From Alphaproteobacteria bacterium (GTDB lineage: Bacteria > Pseudomonadota > Alphaproteobacteria > Micropepsales > Micropepsaceae): a DNA stretch of 64,000 bases. The stretch lies in assembly GCA_947475445.1 (NCBI GenBank), contig CANJLC010000003.1, positions 62,001 to 126,000 of the forward strand, in the 5' to 3' direction. This document shows positions 9,237 through 17,603 of the stretch, piece by piece. Made by a program: the position numbers and the translations under genes. The notes under the pieces are model-generated. The model was not told the DNA's origin, did no database searches, and saw nothing but the letters and a program-made list of their open reading frames with translations. How positions within the stretch are numbered: the stretch's first letter is position 1; each line of letters begins with the position of its first letter.

Positions 9237-10578
9237 AGCGTTCCTTCAGCAGCGCATAAAGCGCGCGGGCGGCGTTGGCTTCGCCGCCCGTCTTGCGGCC
9301 GGGCCTTGGCCGGTCATTCCAGGCGGGAATGTCGAAATGCGCCCAGCTTTTGGACTTTTCGACAAAGCGGTTCAGGAACAGGGCGGCCGTGATGGCGCCG
9401 GCATAGCTGTAATGGGGATTGTTGGTGAGGTCAGCGACCGGGCTGGACAGGGTGGACTCATAGCCGCGCCATAGCGGCAGCCGCCACAGCGGATCGCCTG
9501 TCAGCGCGGCGTGGCGCGCCAGGTCGGCCGCCAGGATTTCATCATCGGTGAAGAAAGGCGGCAACTCCATGCCGGTGGCGACCCGGGCCGCGCCGGTCAG
9601 CGTGGCGATATCGATCAGCAGTTCGGGCTTTTGCGCATCGGCATCGGCCAGCGCATCGGCCAGCACCAGCCGGCCTTCGGCATCGGTGTTGCCGATTTCC
9701 ACGGTCAGGCCCTTGCGGCTTCTGAAAACATCGGAGGGACGAATGGCGCTGCCGGAAACGGAATTCTCCACGGCGGGAATCAGGACGCGCAAGCGCAGTT
9801 TCAGTTTTGCGCCCATCACCATGCCGGCAATGGCCAGCGCCACGGCGGCGCCGCCCATGTCTTTTTTCATGGTCGCCATGCCGGAGCCCGGTTTCAGATT
9901 GTAGCCGCCGGTGTCAAAGCAAACGCCCTTGCCCACCAGCGTGACCTTGGGGCCGCTGCCCCACACCAGTTCGATCAGGCGGGGGCCGCGCACCGAGCCG
10001 CGGCCCACCGCCTCAATCAGGGGATAGTCTTTTTTCAGCGCCGCGCCGCTGACGGTGCGGAATTTCGCGCCATGCTGTTTGGCGAGCGCAGCGGCAGCGT
10101 TCGCCAATTCTTCCGGGCCCATGTCATTGGGCGGGGTGTTAATCAGATCGCGGGCGAGAAAAATATTCCCGGCGATGCGGCTGATCTCGCCGCCGTCCAC
10201 CTCCGCCGGCAGCGCCAGCTTGAGGGCGCGCCTTGCCGGCTTCTTGTAGCGGGAGAATTGATACAGCCCCAAGAGCCAGGCCAGCGCGGCATTGGCGCCG
10301 CCGCAAAAATCCGGGACCTCGCCCAGCCGGTAGGTGCCATCGGGCAGCATTTCGGAAAAAGCCGCCAGCGCCAGCGCATCGGTGGATTTGCCCAGGCCCA
10401 GCACGGCGGCGGCGATGCCGCCGCGGCGGCCCGGCACCAGCCGGATTTCGCCGTCCCTGGCCGTAAAGCCGTTGGCTTTCAGGTAAGGCATCCGGGCCTG
10501 CCAGGATTTGAGGTCCCTGGCCGCCACCGCATGCAGAGGGACGGCATTTTTTGCAGATTTCACAAGGCCAGCATGCAT
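9226..10578 (-). CDS. M17 leucyl aminopeptidase family protein
   Basis: Two-metal aminopeptidase. 450 residues. The C-terminal catalytic domain has the family core: VGKGVCFDTGGYNLKPGSGM (Lys and Asp ligands; Asp-Thr-Gly-Gly), KKDMGGAA, and NTDAEGRLVLADAL (Asp/Glu ligands, catalytic Arg). The N-terminal domain (1-150) is divergent. It is closer to the shorter PepB/PepA-like alphaproteobacterial type than E. coli PepA. Precedes and overlaps the NlpC/P60 gene, suggesting the pair degrades peptides including cell-wall peptides (inference). Confidence 0.93.
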   Translation of the reverse strand: MHAGLVKSAKNAVPLHAVAARDLKSWQARMPYLKANGFTARDGEIRLVPGRRGGIAAAVLGLGKSTDALALAAFSEMLPDGTYRLGEVPDFCGGANAALAWLLGLYQFSRYKKPARRALKLALPAEVDGGEISRIAGNIFLARDLINTPPNDMGPEELANAAAALAKQHGAKFRTVSGAALKKDYPLIEAVGRGSVRGPRLIELVWGSGPKVTLVGKGVCFDTGGYNLKPGSGMATMKKDMGGAAVALAIAGMVMGAKLKLRLRVLIPAVENSVSGSAIRPSDVFRSRKGLTVEIGNTDAEGRLVLADALADADAQKPELLIDIATLTGAARVATGMELPPFFTDDEILAADLARHAALTGDPLWRLPLWRGYESTLSSPVADLTNNPHYSYAGAITAALFLNRFVEKSKSWAHFDIPAWNDRPRPGRKTGGEANAARALYALLKERYGR

Positions 10579-10643
10579 GATTGACTATACCCAAAAGCGC
10601 GGCTGACTTTATGAATACCGCCCGTCCCCTGCAAGGAGTTCCC

Positions 10644-11300
10644 ATGTACACCTTGATTGTCGGCAACCAGGAATGGTCGAGCTGGAGCCTGCGGCCCTAT
10701 ATGGCGCTTGTGGCCACGGGCGCGCCGTTCAAGACCGAAGTGATCAAGCTGCGCCAGCCTCCGGCAAGCAAGGAGAATATCCTGAAACATTCTCCGGCCG
10801 GCAAAGTGCCGGTATTGAAATCGGGCAGCGAAATCATCTGGGACAGCCTGGCGATCTGCGAAACGCTGGCGGAGCGCCATCCTGAGGCCCGGTTATGGCC
10901 GGATGACAGCCAAATCCGGGCGCGGGCGCGGGCCTATGCCGCCGAAATGCATTCAGGCTTTCCTGATGTGCGCGACCAGCTTTCCATGCATTTTTCGCAA
11001 AGCCTGCCCTTGCCGGAGTTGCGCGATGACACCAAGGCCCAGATCGCGCGCATCATCGCCGCCTGGGAGGACACGCTGGCGCAACATGGCAAGGAGGACG
11101 GATTCCTGTTCGGGCGGTTTTGCGTGGCCGACTGCATGTATGCGCCGGTGGTATCGCGTTTCACCACCTTCGGCGTCGAGGTGCCGGCGCAGGTCAAGGC
11201 TTACATGGACAAAGTCTGGGCGCTGCCGGGCATGCAGTCCTGGCTTGCGGCCGCCAAAGAAGAAGTGGCGAACGGATTTTCCGGTCTTTATCCGGCCTAG
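10644..11300 (+). CDS. glutathione S-transferase family protein
   Basis: 218 residues with the GST fold: thioredoxin-like N-terminal domain (WSSWSLRPYMALVATGAPF; HSPAGKVPVL with the cis-Pro; SLAICETLAE with the Ser/Glu that bind the gamma-glutamyl group), then an all-helical C-terminal domain. SSWSLRP supplies the usual catalytic Ser/Cys position. A TTG 63 nt upstream keeps the frame open, but ATG 10644 has an AAGGAG RBS 6 nt before it and is chosen. Substrate unknown. Confidence 0.88.
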   Translation: MYTLIVGNQEWSSWSLRPYMALVATGAPFKTEVIKLRQPPASKENILKHSPAGKVPVLKSGSEIIWDSLAICETLAERHPEARLWPDDSQIRARARAYAAEMHSGFPDVRDQLSMHFSQSLPLPELRDDTKAQIARIIAAWEDTLAQHGKEDGFLFGRFCVADCMYAPVVSRFTTFGVEVPAQVKAYMDKVWALPGMQSWLAAAKEEVANGFSGLYPA

Positions 11301-11340
11301 CGCTTGATGGCGCTGTAGAAGCGCGCGGAGCGACGGCCCG
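11297..11340 (-). pseudogene. C-terminal tip of a second TAXI receptor gene (remnant)
   Basis: Minus-strand frame reads PGRRSARFYSAIKR then TAG (stop at 11297-11299, overlapping the GST stop). The neighbouring TAXI remnant ends PGAARFYSSVNR then TGA. The match suggests that a tandem duplicate once stood here and that only its last codons remain, bordered by the REP-like repeat at 11,339. Short, so open to chance. Confidence 0.4.
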
Positions 11341-11363
11341 GAAAAGTGCGAAGCGGTTTTCCG
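11339..11363. repeat. REP-like repeat, copy 1
   Basis: Inverted arms CGGAAAA and TTTTCCG enclose GTGCGAAGCGG. The similarity continues 3' (about TTGGCCGCGCGACCATCAAAC here). A second copy is at 30,289 with the same arms and similar flank (CGTGGCCGGTGCGACCAAAC). I recognise this as a short palindromic element type common in Alphaproteobacteria; function unknown. Confidence 0.75.
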
Positions 11364-11405
11364 TTGGCCGCGCGACCATCAAACAATGCCGCGCGGCGCA
11401 CAAGT

Positions 11406-12002
11406 TCAGCGATTCACGCTGCTGTAAAACCGCGCGGCGCCGGGATGCAGGGGCGCCGGCGGCGCGGCGGCGGCCGTGGCGACCCCGATCTCGCGCGCGG
11501 CGGGATGGCTGGCGGCCAGCGTGCCGTGATTTCGCGCATTGAACAGGGCGCTGGTGATGCCGAACACCAAACTCTCGGGCTCGCTGTCGCGCACCACCCA
11601 CAGCGCGCGGGCTGAGACCGTTTTTGTCTCGGTGCTGCCGGGATAGGCGCCTGCGGCAATCGTGTCGGCGCTGAGGGACGGCACCATCCTGAGCAGGCGG
11701 TCACGGCCCACGCCGTCAATGGCGACCAGGCGCGCCTTGCCGCTGGCGATCAATTCACCCAGCGGTTCCAGCGGCACGCCGCCCACGGCAAAGAAAGCAT
11801 CAATCTTGCCGTCCTTTAAAAGCTGCGCGGCGGTGAAAGCATCGTCATGGCCGGCCTTGAAGGATTTTTCCGAAATATGCCAGGCCGCCAATATCTCGCG
11901 CGCCGTGATGCTGACGCCGGAGCCATCGCTGCCCAGCGAGACACGCTTGCCGCGCAGATCGGCGACGCTTTTGATTTTTGCCTTCGACGCCACCACCAGA
12001 TG
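11406..12002 (-). pseudogene. TAXI family TRAP transporter solute receptor, 5' half deleted
   Basis: About 198 codons of the C-terminal half of a TAXI solute-binding protein: HLVVASKAKIKSVADLRGKR, then VSLGSDGSGVSITAREIL and later AYPGSTETKTVSARALWVV are typical, and the end matches family C-termini. The N-terminal half (signal peptide and first lobe) is missing: upstream of about 12,002 the frame continues only into residues that are the antisense of other sequence. The break coincides with the start of a TadE-like fragment on the other strand. No start codon or RBS is visible, so no functional product is expected. Confidence 0.8.
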
Positions 12003-12128
12003 GCGGAAGTGACCTATACCTACAGCTCCGCCACGACCCAGACGCTTTCGACGCCCACCACCATGACCAATACATTTTATTCGCGCCCGCGCCGCGTGGC
12101 GCAAATTTCGCTGTCCGCTTGTCCTTAA
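12000..12128 (+). pseudogene. TadE-like pilus assembly protein, C-terminal fragment
   Basis: About 42 codons: MAEVTYTYSSATTQTL, then TMTNTFYSRPRRVAQISLSA, ending Cys-Pro-stop. This looks like the C-terminus of TadE/TadG-type pseudopilins (VTYTY, then an aromatic-X-RPR motif and a terminal Cys). No 5' part remains; it begins exactly where the minus-strand TAXI fragment stops. Assignment rests on a short stretch. Downstream (12,145-12,171) is a hairpin with arms CTTCC/GGAAG and GGCGC/GCGCC. Confidence 0.5.
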
Positions 12129-12190
12129 TTTGAACCCCCTCTGCCTTCCAGGCGCTTCGCGCCAAAGGAAGAGCCTGACCTGTGTTTGGT

Positions 12191-13051
12191 CTAGCGTGGT
12201 CTGATAAGCCCTTCCTGTGTCATCGAAGCCAGCAAGGTGCCGTCGCGCGCGAATACCGCGCCGCGGGTAAAGCCGCGCGCGCCGGAAGCGGACGGGCTGT
12301 CCTGTGCATAAAGCATCCAGTCGCCGAAGCGGAAGGGACGATGAAACCACATGGCGTGGTCGATGCTGGCCACCTGCAGGTTTGAAAATATGCTTTTGCC
12401 ATGCGGCAGCAGCGATGTGGAAAGCAGCGAAGCGTCGGAGGCATAGGCCAGGAGCGGCAGCGTCAGATGTTCCGGCACGGGAGCCGCCGCGCGGAACCAC
12501 ACATTGTCGTAAGGCGGGCGTGGCGGACGGTCGCCCGGCAGGTCAAAGATCACAGGCCTTGTTTCAAACGGCCGCGCCCGCATCAGCCATTCGCGCAACA
12601 TGTCCGGCATGGAATCCGCACTCTGGCGCAGCTTTGCGATTTCATCTTCCAGCGATTCGGGCGGCGGCACATCGGGCATGGGAAACTGGTGGTCGAGGCC
12701 GGTTTCCGGAATCTGGAAGGAGGCGGCAAGAATGAAAATCTGCTTGCCATTCTGCAGCGCCACCACGCGCCGGGCGGAAAAGCTGCGGCCGTCGCGCGAA
12801 CGGTCAACTTCGTAAAGTATGGGAATCCTGGGATCGCCCGGCCGCAGGAAATAGGCGTGCAGGGAATGACAGATCCGTGACGGTTCGACGGTGCGCGCCG
12901 CGGCCACCAGCGCCTGCCCCAGCACCTGGCCGCCATAGACGCGCCGGATGCGATCTGGAGGGCTGAAACCGCGGAAAATATCCTCCTCGATCTTTTCCAG
13001 ATCGAGCAATCCCAGCACCGCCTGCATCGCGATTGTTGAATCGTCAGTCAT
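12191..13051 (-). CDS. tesB: acyl-CoA thioesterase II
   Basis: Hydrolyses acyl-CoA to free fatty acid and CoA. 286 residues in the TesB double hot-dog arrangement: N-terminal half with RVYGGQVLGQAL and HSLHAYFLRPGD, C-terminal half with ASIDHAMWFHRPFRFGDWML (catalytic Asp in the family) and SGARGFTRGAVFARDG. Start ATG 13051. Lies alone between the TadE remnant and the divergent btaAB pair. Confidence 0.95.
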   Translation of the reverse strand: MTDDSTIAMQAVLGLLDLEKIEEDIFRGFSPPDRIRRVYGGQVLGQALVAAARTVEPSRICHSLHAYFLRPGDPRIPILYEVDRSRDGRSFSARRVVALQNGKQIFILAASFQIPETGLDHQFPMPDVPPPESLEDEIAKLRQSADSMPDMLREWLMRARPFETRPVIFDLPGDRPPRPPYDNVWFRAAAPVPEHLTLPLLAYASDASLLSTSLLPHGKSIFSNLQVASIDHAMWFHRPFRFGDWMLYAQDSPSASGARGFTRGAVFARDGTLLASMTQEGLIRPR

Positions 13052-13117
13052 GGCTTCGCCAATCCGTCATGCAAATCGCCTATGCCCTTCATGCGACGAA
13101 TCGCGAAGGTTTCACAC

Positions 13118-14341
13118 ATGGCCAATCTGCTCCTGGAACGCGCCGCCCATCAACGCCCATTCGCCAGTCCCAGGGGGGCATTGGAGCGGCTTTTTACCAT
13201 GATGTTCCAGGGCTTTGTGTACAACCAGATCTGGGAAGACCCCGCCGTGGACCTGGAGGCGCTGGCCCTTGCGTCCCATCACCGCCTGGTCACCATCGCC
13301 AGCGGCGGCTGCAATGTCCTGAATTATCTGGCCGCCGCACCCGCCCAGATCACGGCGCTGGACCTCAACCCGCACCATGTCGCGCTGACAAGGCTCAAGC
13401 TGGCGGCGCTGGAGCATCTGCCGGACCATGAAAGTTTTTTCCGCTTTTTCGGCGCCGCCAATCTGGGCGCCAACATACAGGCCTTTGACAGCGGGCTTGC
13501 CGGCCGGCTCGATCCGCAAACCCGCGCCTATTGGGAGAAAAAAATCGGGCCGCGCCAACGCCGCCGCATCGAGATGTTCGAGCGCGGCCTTTATAACCAC
13601 AGCTTGCTGGGCCGCTTCATCGGCCTGCTGCACATGGTGGCGAGGCTGCACGGCAAGAAGCTGGACGGCTTGCTGGACGCGAAAAATGCCCATGAACAGC
13701 GCGCCGCCTTCGACCAGCTGATCGCGCCTTTGTTCGATTCCGCCGCGGTAAGGCTGATTTCCAAAAGCCCCATCTCACTTTACGCGCTGGGAATTCCGCC
13801 GGCGCAATATGATGCGCTGATGGCAGGCGGCAACGATGCCGCCCTTGTCCTGCGCGAGCGGGTGGAGCGGCTGGCCTGCGATTTTCCGATCCAGGACAAT
13901 TATTTTGCCTGGCAGGCCTTTGGCCGTTCCTATGATCTTGGCCTGCGTGAAGCGGTGCCCGCCTATCTGAGGGCGCAGAATTACGCGGCGCTCAAATCGC
14001 GGCTGGACAAGGTGGAGGTGCATCACGCATCGCTGGTGGATTACCTGAAAACGCAGCCGGCCCAGTCGCTCCACCGCTATGTCCTGCTGGATGCGCAGGA
14101 CTGGATGGATGAAGGCCAGCTGGCGCAATTGTGGAGCGAGATAGACCGCACCGCCGATTCCCGCGACGCCCGGGTGATCTTCCGCACGGCCGGCCCGGAT
14201 TCGCCCCTGGGCGAAAAGCTGCCCGAAAGCCTGCTGGCGCCCTGGCTTTATCATGAGTGGCAGAGCCGGGTGCTGCATACTCAGGACCGGTCCTCGATCT
14301 ATGGCGGTTTCCATGTCTATGCCCGCCGCCCCCTGTCCTGA
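13118..14341 (+). CDS. btaA: S-adenosylmethionine:diacylglycerol 3-amino-3-carboxypropyl transferase
   Basis: First step of betaine-lipid (DGTS) synthesis: moves the aminocarboxypropyl group of SAM to diacylglycerol giving diacylglyceryl homoserine. 407 residues of the DUF3419/BtaA family: FVYNQIWEDPAVDLEAL, SAM-binding IASGGCNVLNYLA, ALDLNPHHVALTRLKLA, and YVLLDAQDWM near the C-terminus. Start ATG 13118 is preferred (GAAGG 9 nt upstream); ATG 13082 is an in-frame alternative. Overlaps btaB. In other bacteria these genes are induced by phosphate limitation, replacing phospholipids; I found no clear Pho box here. Confidence 0.93.
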   Translation: MANLLLERAAHQRPFASPRGALERLFTMMFQGFVYNQIWEDPAVDLEALALASHHRLVTIASGGCNVLNYLAAAPAQITALDLNPHHVALTRLKLAALEHLPDHESFFRFFGAANLGANIQAFDSGLAGRLDPQTRAYWEKKIGPRQRRRIEMFERGLYNHSLLGRFIGLLHMVARLHGKKLDGLLDAKNAHEQRAAFDQLIAPLFDSAAVRLISKSPISLYALGIPPAQYDALMAGGNDAALVLRERVERLACDFPIQDNYFAWQAFGRSYDLGLREAVPAYLRAQNYAALKSRLDKVEVHHASLVDYLKTQPAQSLHRYVLLDAQDWMDEGQLAQLWSEIDRTADSRDARVIFRTAGPDSPLGEKLPESLLAPWLYHEWQSRVLHTQDRSSIYGGFHVYARRPLS

Positions 14342-15020
14342 GACCCCCCATGCGGGGCTGATGGACCAGGTTTACCGATATCAGCGTTATGTGTATGATT
14401 GCACTAGGAAATATTACCTTTTTGGCAGGGATGGGCTGATCCAGGGCCTGGACCTCAAACCCGGCCAAAGCCTGGTGGAAATCGGATGCGGCACGGGGCG
14501 CAACCTGATTGTCCTGGCCAGGCGCTATCCGGGGGTCCGGCTCTATGGCCTGGACGCCTCCGCCCAGATGCTGGAGACGGCCCGTCAGCAGATCGCACGC
14601 GCCGGCCTGTCGGACCGGGTGATTGTGATGCAGGGGCTGGGGGAAAACCTCTCGGCGCAGCTTTTCGGCCAGGGCAGTTTCGACCATGCCCTCTTCTCTT
14701 ACAGCCTTTCGATGATTCCAGACTGGCGGCGGGCCCTGTTCGCAGCCGCAGCAGGGCTTTCGCCGGCCGGATTTGTCCATATTGTCGACTTTGGCGACTT
14801 CAAAAACCTGCCTGGCCGAGGGCTGTTGCGGGCCTGGCTGAGGGCTTTCCATGTCTGTCCAAGAGCCGAATTGCTGGAGAGGCTGGAGCAGGAATTTTGC
14901 AATGTAGGGAGAGCACTTACGCTGTTACCGGGGCGCTATGCCTTCCGGTTTTCCGGGCCAAAAGGTAAAATGGGACCGCTTTGTGTGGCCGCAGAGTCAC
15001 GGGTTTGGGTTAAACATTGA
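14319..15020 (+). CDS. btaB: diacylglyceryl-homoserine N-methyltransferase
   Basis: Second betaine-lipid enzyme: three SAM-dependent N-methylations of diacylglyceryl homoserine. 233 residues: MDQVYRYQRYVYDCTRKYYL matches BtaB N-termini; class I methyltransferase motif VEIGCGTGRNL, acidic LYGLDAS; family-typical FGDFKNLPGRG. ATG 14319 is chosen because PHAGLMD aligns with known BtaB leaders; ATG 14361 is the alternative. Overlaps btaA by 23 nt, so the two are translated as a unit. Confidence 0.93.
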   Translation: MPAAPCPETPHAGLMDQVYRYQRYVYDCTRKYYLFGRDGLIQGLDLKPGQSLVEIGCGTGRNLIVLARRYPGVRLYGLDASAQMLETARQQIARAGLSDRVIVMQGLGENLSAQLFGQGSFDHALFSYSLSMIPDWRRALFAAAAGLSPAGFVHIVDFGDFKNLPGRGLLRAWLRAFHVCPRAELLERLEQEFCNVGRALTLLPGRYAFRFSGPKGKMGPLCVAAESRVWVKH

Positions 15021-15156
15021 AAAGGAACCGGGCTTGGGTTCCAATCGTGCAGCTGCGAGGGAGACTTTTTGCCCGATCGTAGTTATAAGCCAAGTATTAA
15101 TTCTGACAATTTTGGTGGGGGCTTTCCTGCCCGTCGGTTATTTAGCGAGGGTAAAA

Positions 15157-16224
15157 ATGAAAATTCGTATGATCGCCTTGGCAGGCGTCGCGGCGCTTGC
15201 GCTTTCGACACCAGCAATGGCTGCCGAAGGCTGGTATCTGGGTCTGGGCGCAGGCTGGGATCATCAGAACGGCATCCGTTATGACTCCGTCCCGACTCCG
15301 ACCGTTCTGCGCGGCGTCGCCAAGACCAGTGACAATGCCCTCATCGCCGGCTCCGTCGGTTATGGCTGGGCCAGCGGCTTCCGCGTGGAAGACGAACTTG
15401 GCTGGTCTGGACATGAAGTCAGCTCTGACCGTGGCGGTTACACTTCCACGCAGACCAACATGATCAACCTGGTGTGGGACACCCCCATCGGCGACAACGT
15501 CAAGCTCTCGCTTGGTGGTGGTATGGGCCTGGGCGTTGTGCGCGCCCATTTGCAGGGCCCCAGCGGCGCTGGCGGCCTTGCCACGGCGGACATCACCAGT
15601 GGTTCGCGTTCGGCCTTCTCCTACCAGGGCATCATCGGCCTGGCCTTCGGCATCTCGCCGGACGTCGACCTGTTCGTTGATTACCGCTATCGCTCGCTGC
15701 TGCTGGATGACAGCTTCCGCAGTGGCTTTGCGGCCAACTCCCCCGTCCATCTGGGCAACGTGAATCAGCACGCTGCGATGATCGGCTTCCGGTGGTTCAT
15801 GACGCCGCCGGCCCCGCCGCCGCCCCCGCCGCCCCCGCCGCCTCCGCCGCCGCCGCCGCCTCCCCCGCCGCCGCCGCCTCCGCCGCCGCCGGCCAAGACT
15901 TACATCGTCTTCTTTGACTTTGATAAGTCGAACCTGTCGGCTGAAGCGCAGTCCACGATCTCGCAGGCTGTTGCTGCCGCCAAGCAGCTGGGTTCTGTCC
16001 GGATCATGGTCACCGGTCACACGGACACGGTTGGCTCGGATCGCTACAACCAGGCTCTCTCGATCCGCCGCGCCACGTCGGTGAAGGAAGAGATGGTTCG
16101 CCAGGGTCTGACCACCGACAGCATCGCGATCGAAGGCAAGTCCTTCCACGATCCGATGGTGCCGACTGGCCCGAACGTCCGCGAGCCGCAGAACCGTCGT
16201 GCAGTCATCGATCTTGGTGGCTGA
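15157..16224 (+). CDS. outer membrane beta-barrel protein with OmpA C-terminal domain
   Basis: 355 residues: cleavable signal peptide (MKIRMIALAGVAALALSTPAMA), an eight-strand-type barrel (about residues 23-215; EGWYLGLGAGWD, VDLFVDYRYRS, HAAMIGFRW), a run of 26 uninterrupted prolines (15,814-15,891), then an OmpA peptidoglycan-binding domain (FFDFDKSNLS; VTGHTDTVGSDRYNQALS; EPQNRRAVID). It anchors the outer membrane to the wall. The start is set by GCGAGG just upstream and the signal peptide; an upstream open frame overlaps btaB and is rejected. Followed by a strong terminator. The length of the proline run is unusual. Confidence 0.95.
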   Translation: MKIRMIALAGVAALALSTPAMAAEGWYLGLGAGWDHQNGIRYDSVPTPTVLRGVAKTSDNALIAGSVGYGWASGFRVEDELGWSGHEVSSDRGGYTSTQTNMINLVWDTPIGDNVKLSLGGGMGLGVVRAHLQGPSGAGGLATADITSGSRSAFSYQGIIGLAFGISPDVDLFVDYRYRSLLLDDSFRSGFAANSPVHLGNVNQHAAMIGFRWFMTPPAPPPPPPPPPPPPPPPPPPPPPPPPPPAKTYIVFFDFDKSNLSAEAQSTISQAVAAAKQLGSVRIMVTGHTDTVGSDRYNQALSIRRATSVKEEMVRQGLTTDSIAIEGKSFHDPMVPTGPNVREPQNRRAVIDLGG

Positions 16225-16247
16225 TCCGGTTCGGATCTGAAATGAGA

Positions 16248-16276
16248 AAAGGCCGGTCGCAAGACCGGCCTTTTTT
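16248..16276 (+). terminator. intrinsic terminator of the OmpA-like gene
   Basis: AAAGGCCGGTC-GCAA-GACCGGCCTTT followed by a six-T run. The hairpin GGCCGGTCGCAAGACCGGCC recurs exactly at 25,951. Confidence 0.93.
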
Positions 16277-16295
16277 CTTGGTCATATGAATCACT

Positions 16296-16330
16296 AAAAA
16301 AACGGCGCGATTCCCATCGCGCCGTTTTTT
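16296..16330. terminator. second, bidirectional terminator
   Basis: A 15-bp stem (ACGGCGCGAT/ATCGCGCCGT plus A/T flanks) with loop TCCC and T-runs on both strands. It can stop residual rightward transcription and also leftward transcription from the secreted-protein gene at 16,461. Confidence 0.88.
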
Positions 16331-16372
16331 CCTTCATCACGCTAGCGCGCAGCATTTTGTGGCGTGAGCAGG

Positions 16373-16399
16373 GTTGCCCAGCGACAGCGCAGTGGCAAC
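16373..16399. repeat. intergenic hairpin, variable-stem palindrome type
   Basis: Arms GTTGCC and GGCAAC with an inner AGCG/CGC pairing, flanked by GCGTGAGCA and GCGCGGAGCG. A smaller palindrome (TACG-GA-CGTA) followed by GTGAGCACGCGC lies at 16,409-16,430. The GTGAGCA/GCGCG context is shared with the antisense of the palindrome at 845. The 16,331-16,460 gap holds nothing coding. Confidence 0.5.
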
Positions 16400-16460
16400 G
16401 CGCGGAGCGTACGGACGTATGTGAGCACGCGCGACGAACCCAGAGCCCGAAAGCCCAGCG

Positions 16461-17033
16461 TTAGGGAAAGAGATTCTGATTGGGCACGTCGCCGGGCAGA
16501 TCGGGACGCGGAATGGGCATAACCGCCGGGCCAGCCGCCACGCCGGTGAGCGCCACGCTGACCGAGATCTGGCAGACATCCACCGGGGTGGCTTCCTGGA
16601 CGGGAACGCCGGCGACAAAATCCTCCAGCACGGGCTTGTCCGGCGCCAGGGCGGCGGCAAAAACAATATCGGCGGCCTTGCAGAAATTGGCATGCTCGCC
16701 CGGAACGGTGCGGCGCGCCTCGGCATGGTTGATGGCGCGGGTCTTGAAGGCGTCATACTCGGCATTGCCTTTCTTGACGCCATGCATGCGCTTGAACATG
16801 GTCAGCATGCGCGCATCGGAGGCGCGCAGTTCCTTCTGGAACACGGTCTGGAAGCGGTTGAAGAGGGCGACTTCCTTGTCGCCGCAAGCCAGGGCCGCAT
16901 CCGTCAGTTCCTGCTTCACCGCCGAGACCTGGATTGCCGACACTTCCGCCGCGGTGGCGCAGGTCGCCGCCTGGGCGGCATTGTTGAAGGCAAGAAGGGC
17001 GATGCCTGCCCCGGCCAAAATTCGCTTGTTCAT
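16461..17033 (-). CDS. secreted hypothetical protein
   Basis: 190 residues with a signal peptide (MNKRILAGAGIALLAFNNAAQA). The mature part has four or five Cys (CATAAEV, ALACGD, NFCKAAD, VDVCQIS), compatible with periplasmic disulfides, and a helical middle. The C-terminus is Pro-rich (MPIPRPDLPGDVPNQNLFP). I do not recognise a family with a known function. Start chosen at the signal-peptide Met (17033). Confidence 0.75.
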   Translation of the reverse strand: MNKRILAGAGIALLAFNNAAQAATCATAAEVSAIQVSAVKQELTDAALACGDKEVALFNRFQTVFQKELRASDARMLTMFKRMHGVKKGNAEYDAFKTRAINHAEARRTVPGEHANFCKAADIVFAAALAPDKPVLEDFVAGVPVQEATPVDVCQISVSVALTGVAAGPAVMPIPRPDLPGDVPNQNLFP

Positions 17034-17193
17034 CTTCAATCCTGTCTTCGGCGCCCCCGGCCCCACTCTAAGAGTTTTTTGGGACCGCACAATTGGGCGA
17101 ACCCTGCCTCAAATACCTTTCCGGCCGGCAAAACCATGCAACCCAAAAGGGAACTGTCCGTTTTCTTAACCGACGCCAAACGGGTTCCGTCAC

Positions 17194-17526
17194 ATGCGGC
17201 AGCTGGTGACATTAGGGGTGATTTTCGGTGTGGCCCTGCTGGCGGCTACCCCCGCCCAGGCACGCAGGCCTTTCAGCCATGGCGGGGCCATCGTTTCGCC
17301 CCAGAGCTACCCCGGTGCGCCCAAGCTGGCCTACGAAGACGAAGACAAATCCCCTTATGCCATGAATTATGCCGAGGAAGCCGTGGAAACGCTGGGTTTT
17401 CGCGATGGCCACATGGACGTTTTCACCACCAAACCGGCGCGAAACCGCTCCTATCTGCCCAGCCTGAGCGGCGGCCTGGGTGGCAACGGCGCCATGCTGA
17501 AATTGCAGTGGCATCCGGGCGAATAG
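17194..17526 (+). CDS. small secreted hypothetical protein
   Basis: 110 residues. Signal peptide MRQLVTLGVIFGVALLAATPAQA; mature part about 87 residues, Gly/Ser/Pro-rich with no Cys and no recognisable domain; C-terminus SLSGGLGGNGAMLKLQWHPGE. Divergent from the secreted protein at 16,461. Codon use matches neighbours and the signal peptide is good, so it is probably real; function unknown. Confidence 0.65.
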   Translation: MRQLVTLGVIFGVALLAATPAQARRPFSHGGAIVSPQSYPGAPKLAYEDEDKSPYAMNYAEEAVETLGFRDGHMDVFTTKPARNRSYLPSLSGGLGGNGAMLKLQWHPGE

Positions 17527-17603
17527 CCCCCTTTTAACTGTTCAGCCAGTTTAGTATCTGTTCGCCCGCGCGGAGGTTCCGCGCCCGCAAAGGATACAGG
17601 CCC

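Noticed and set aside
14938-15156. Upstream extension of the OmpA-like frame
   Set aside because: Overlaps btaB and lacks an RBS; a signal peptide with RBS starts at 15,157.
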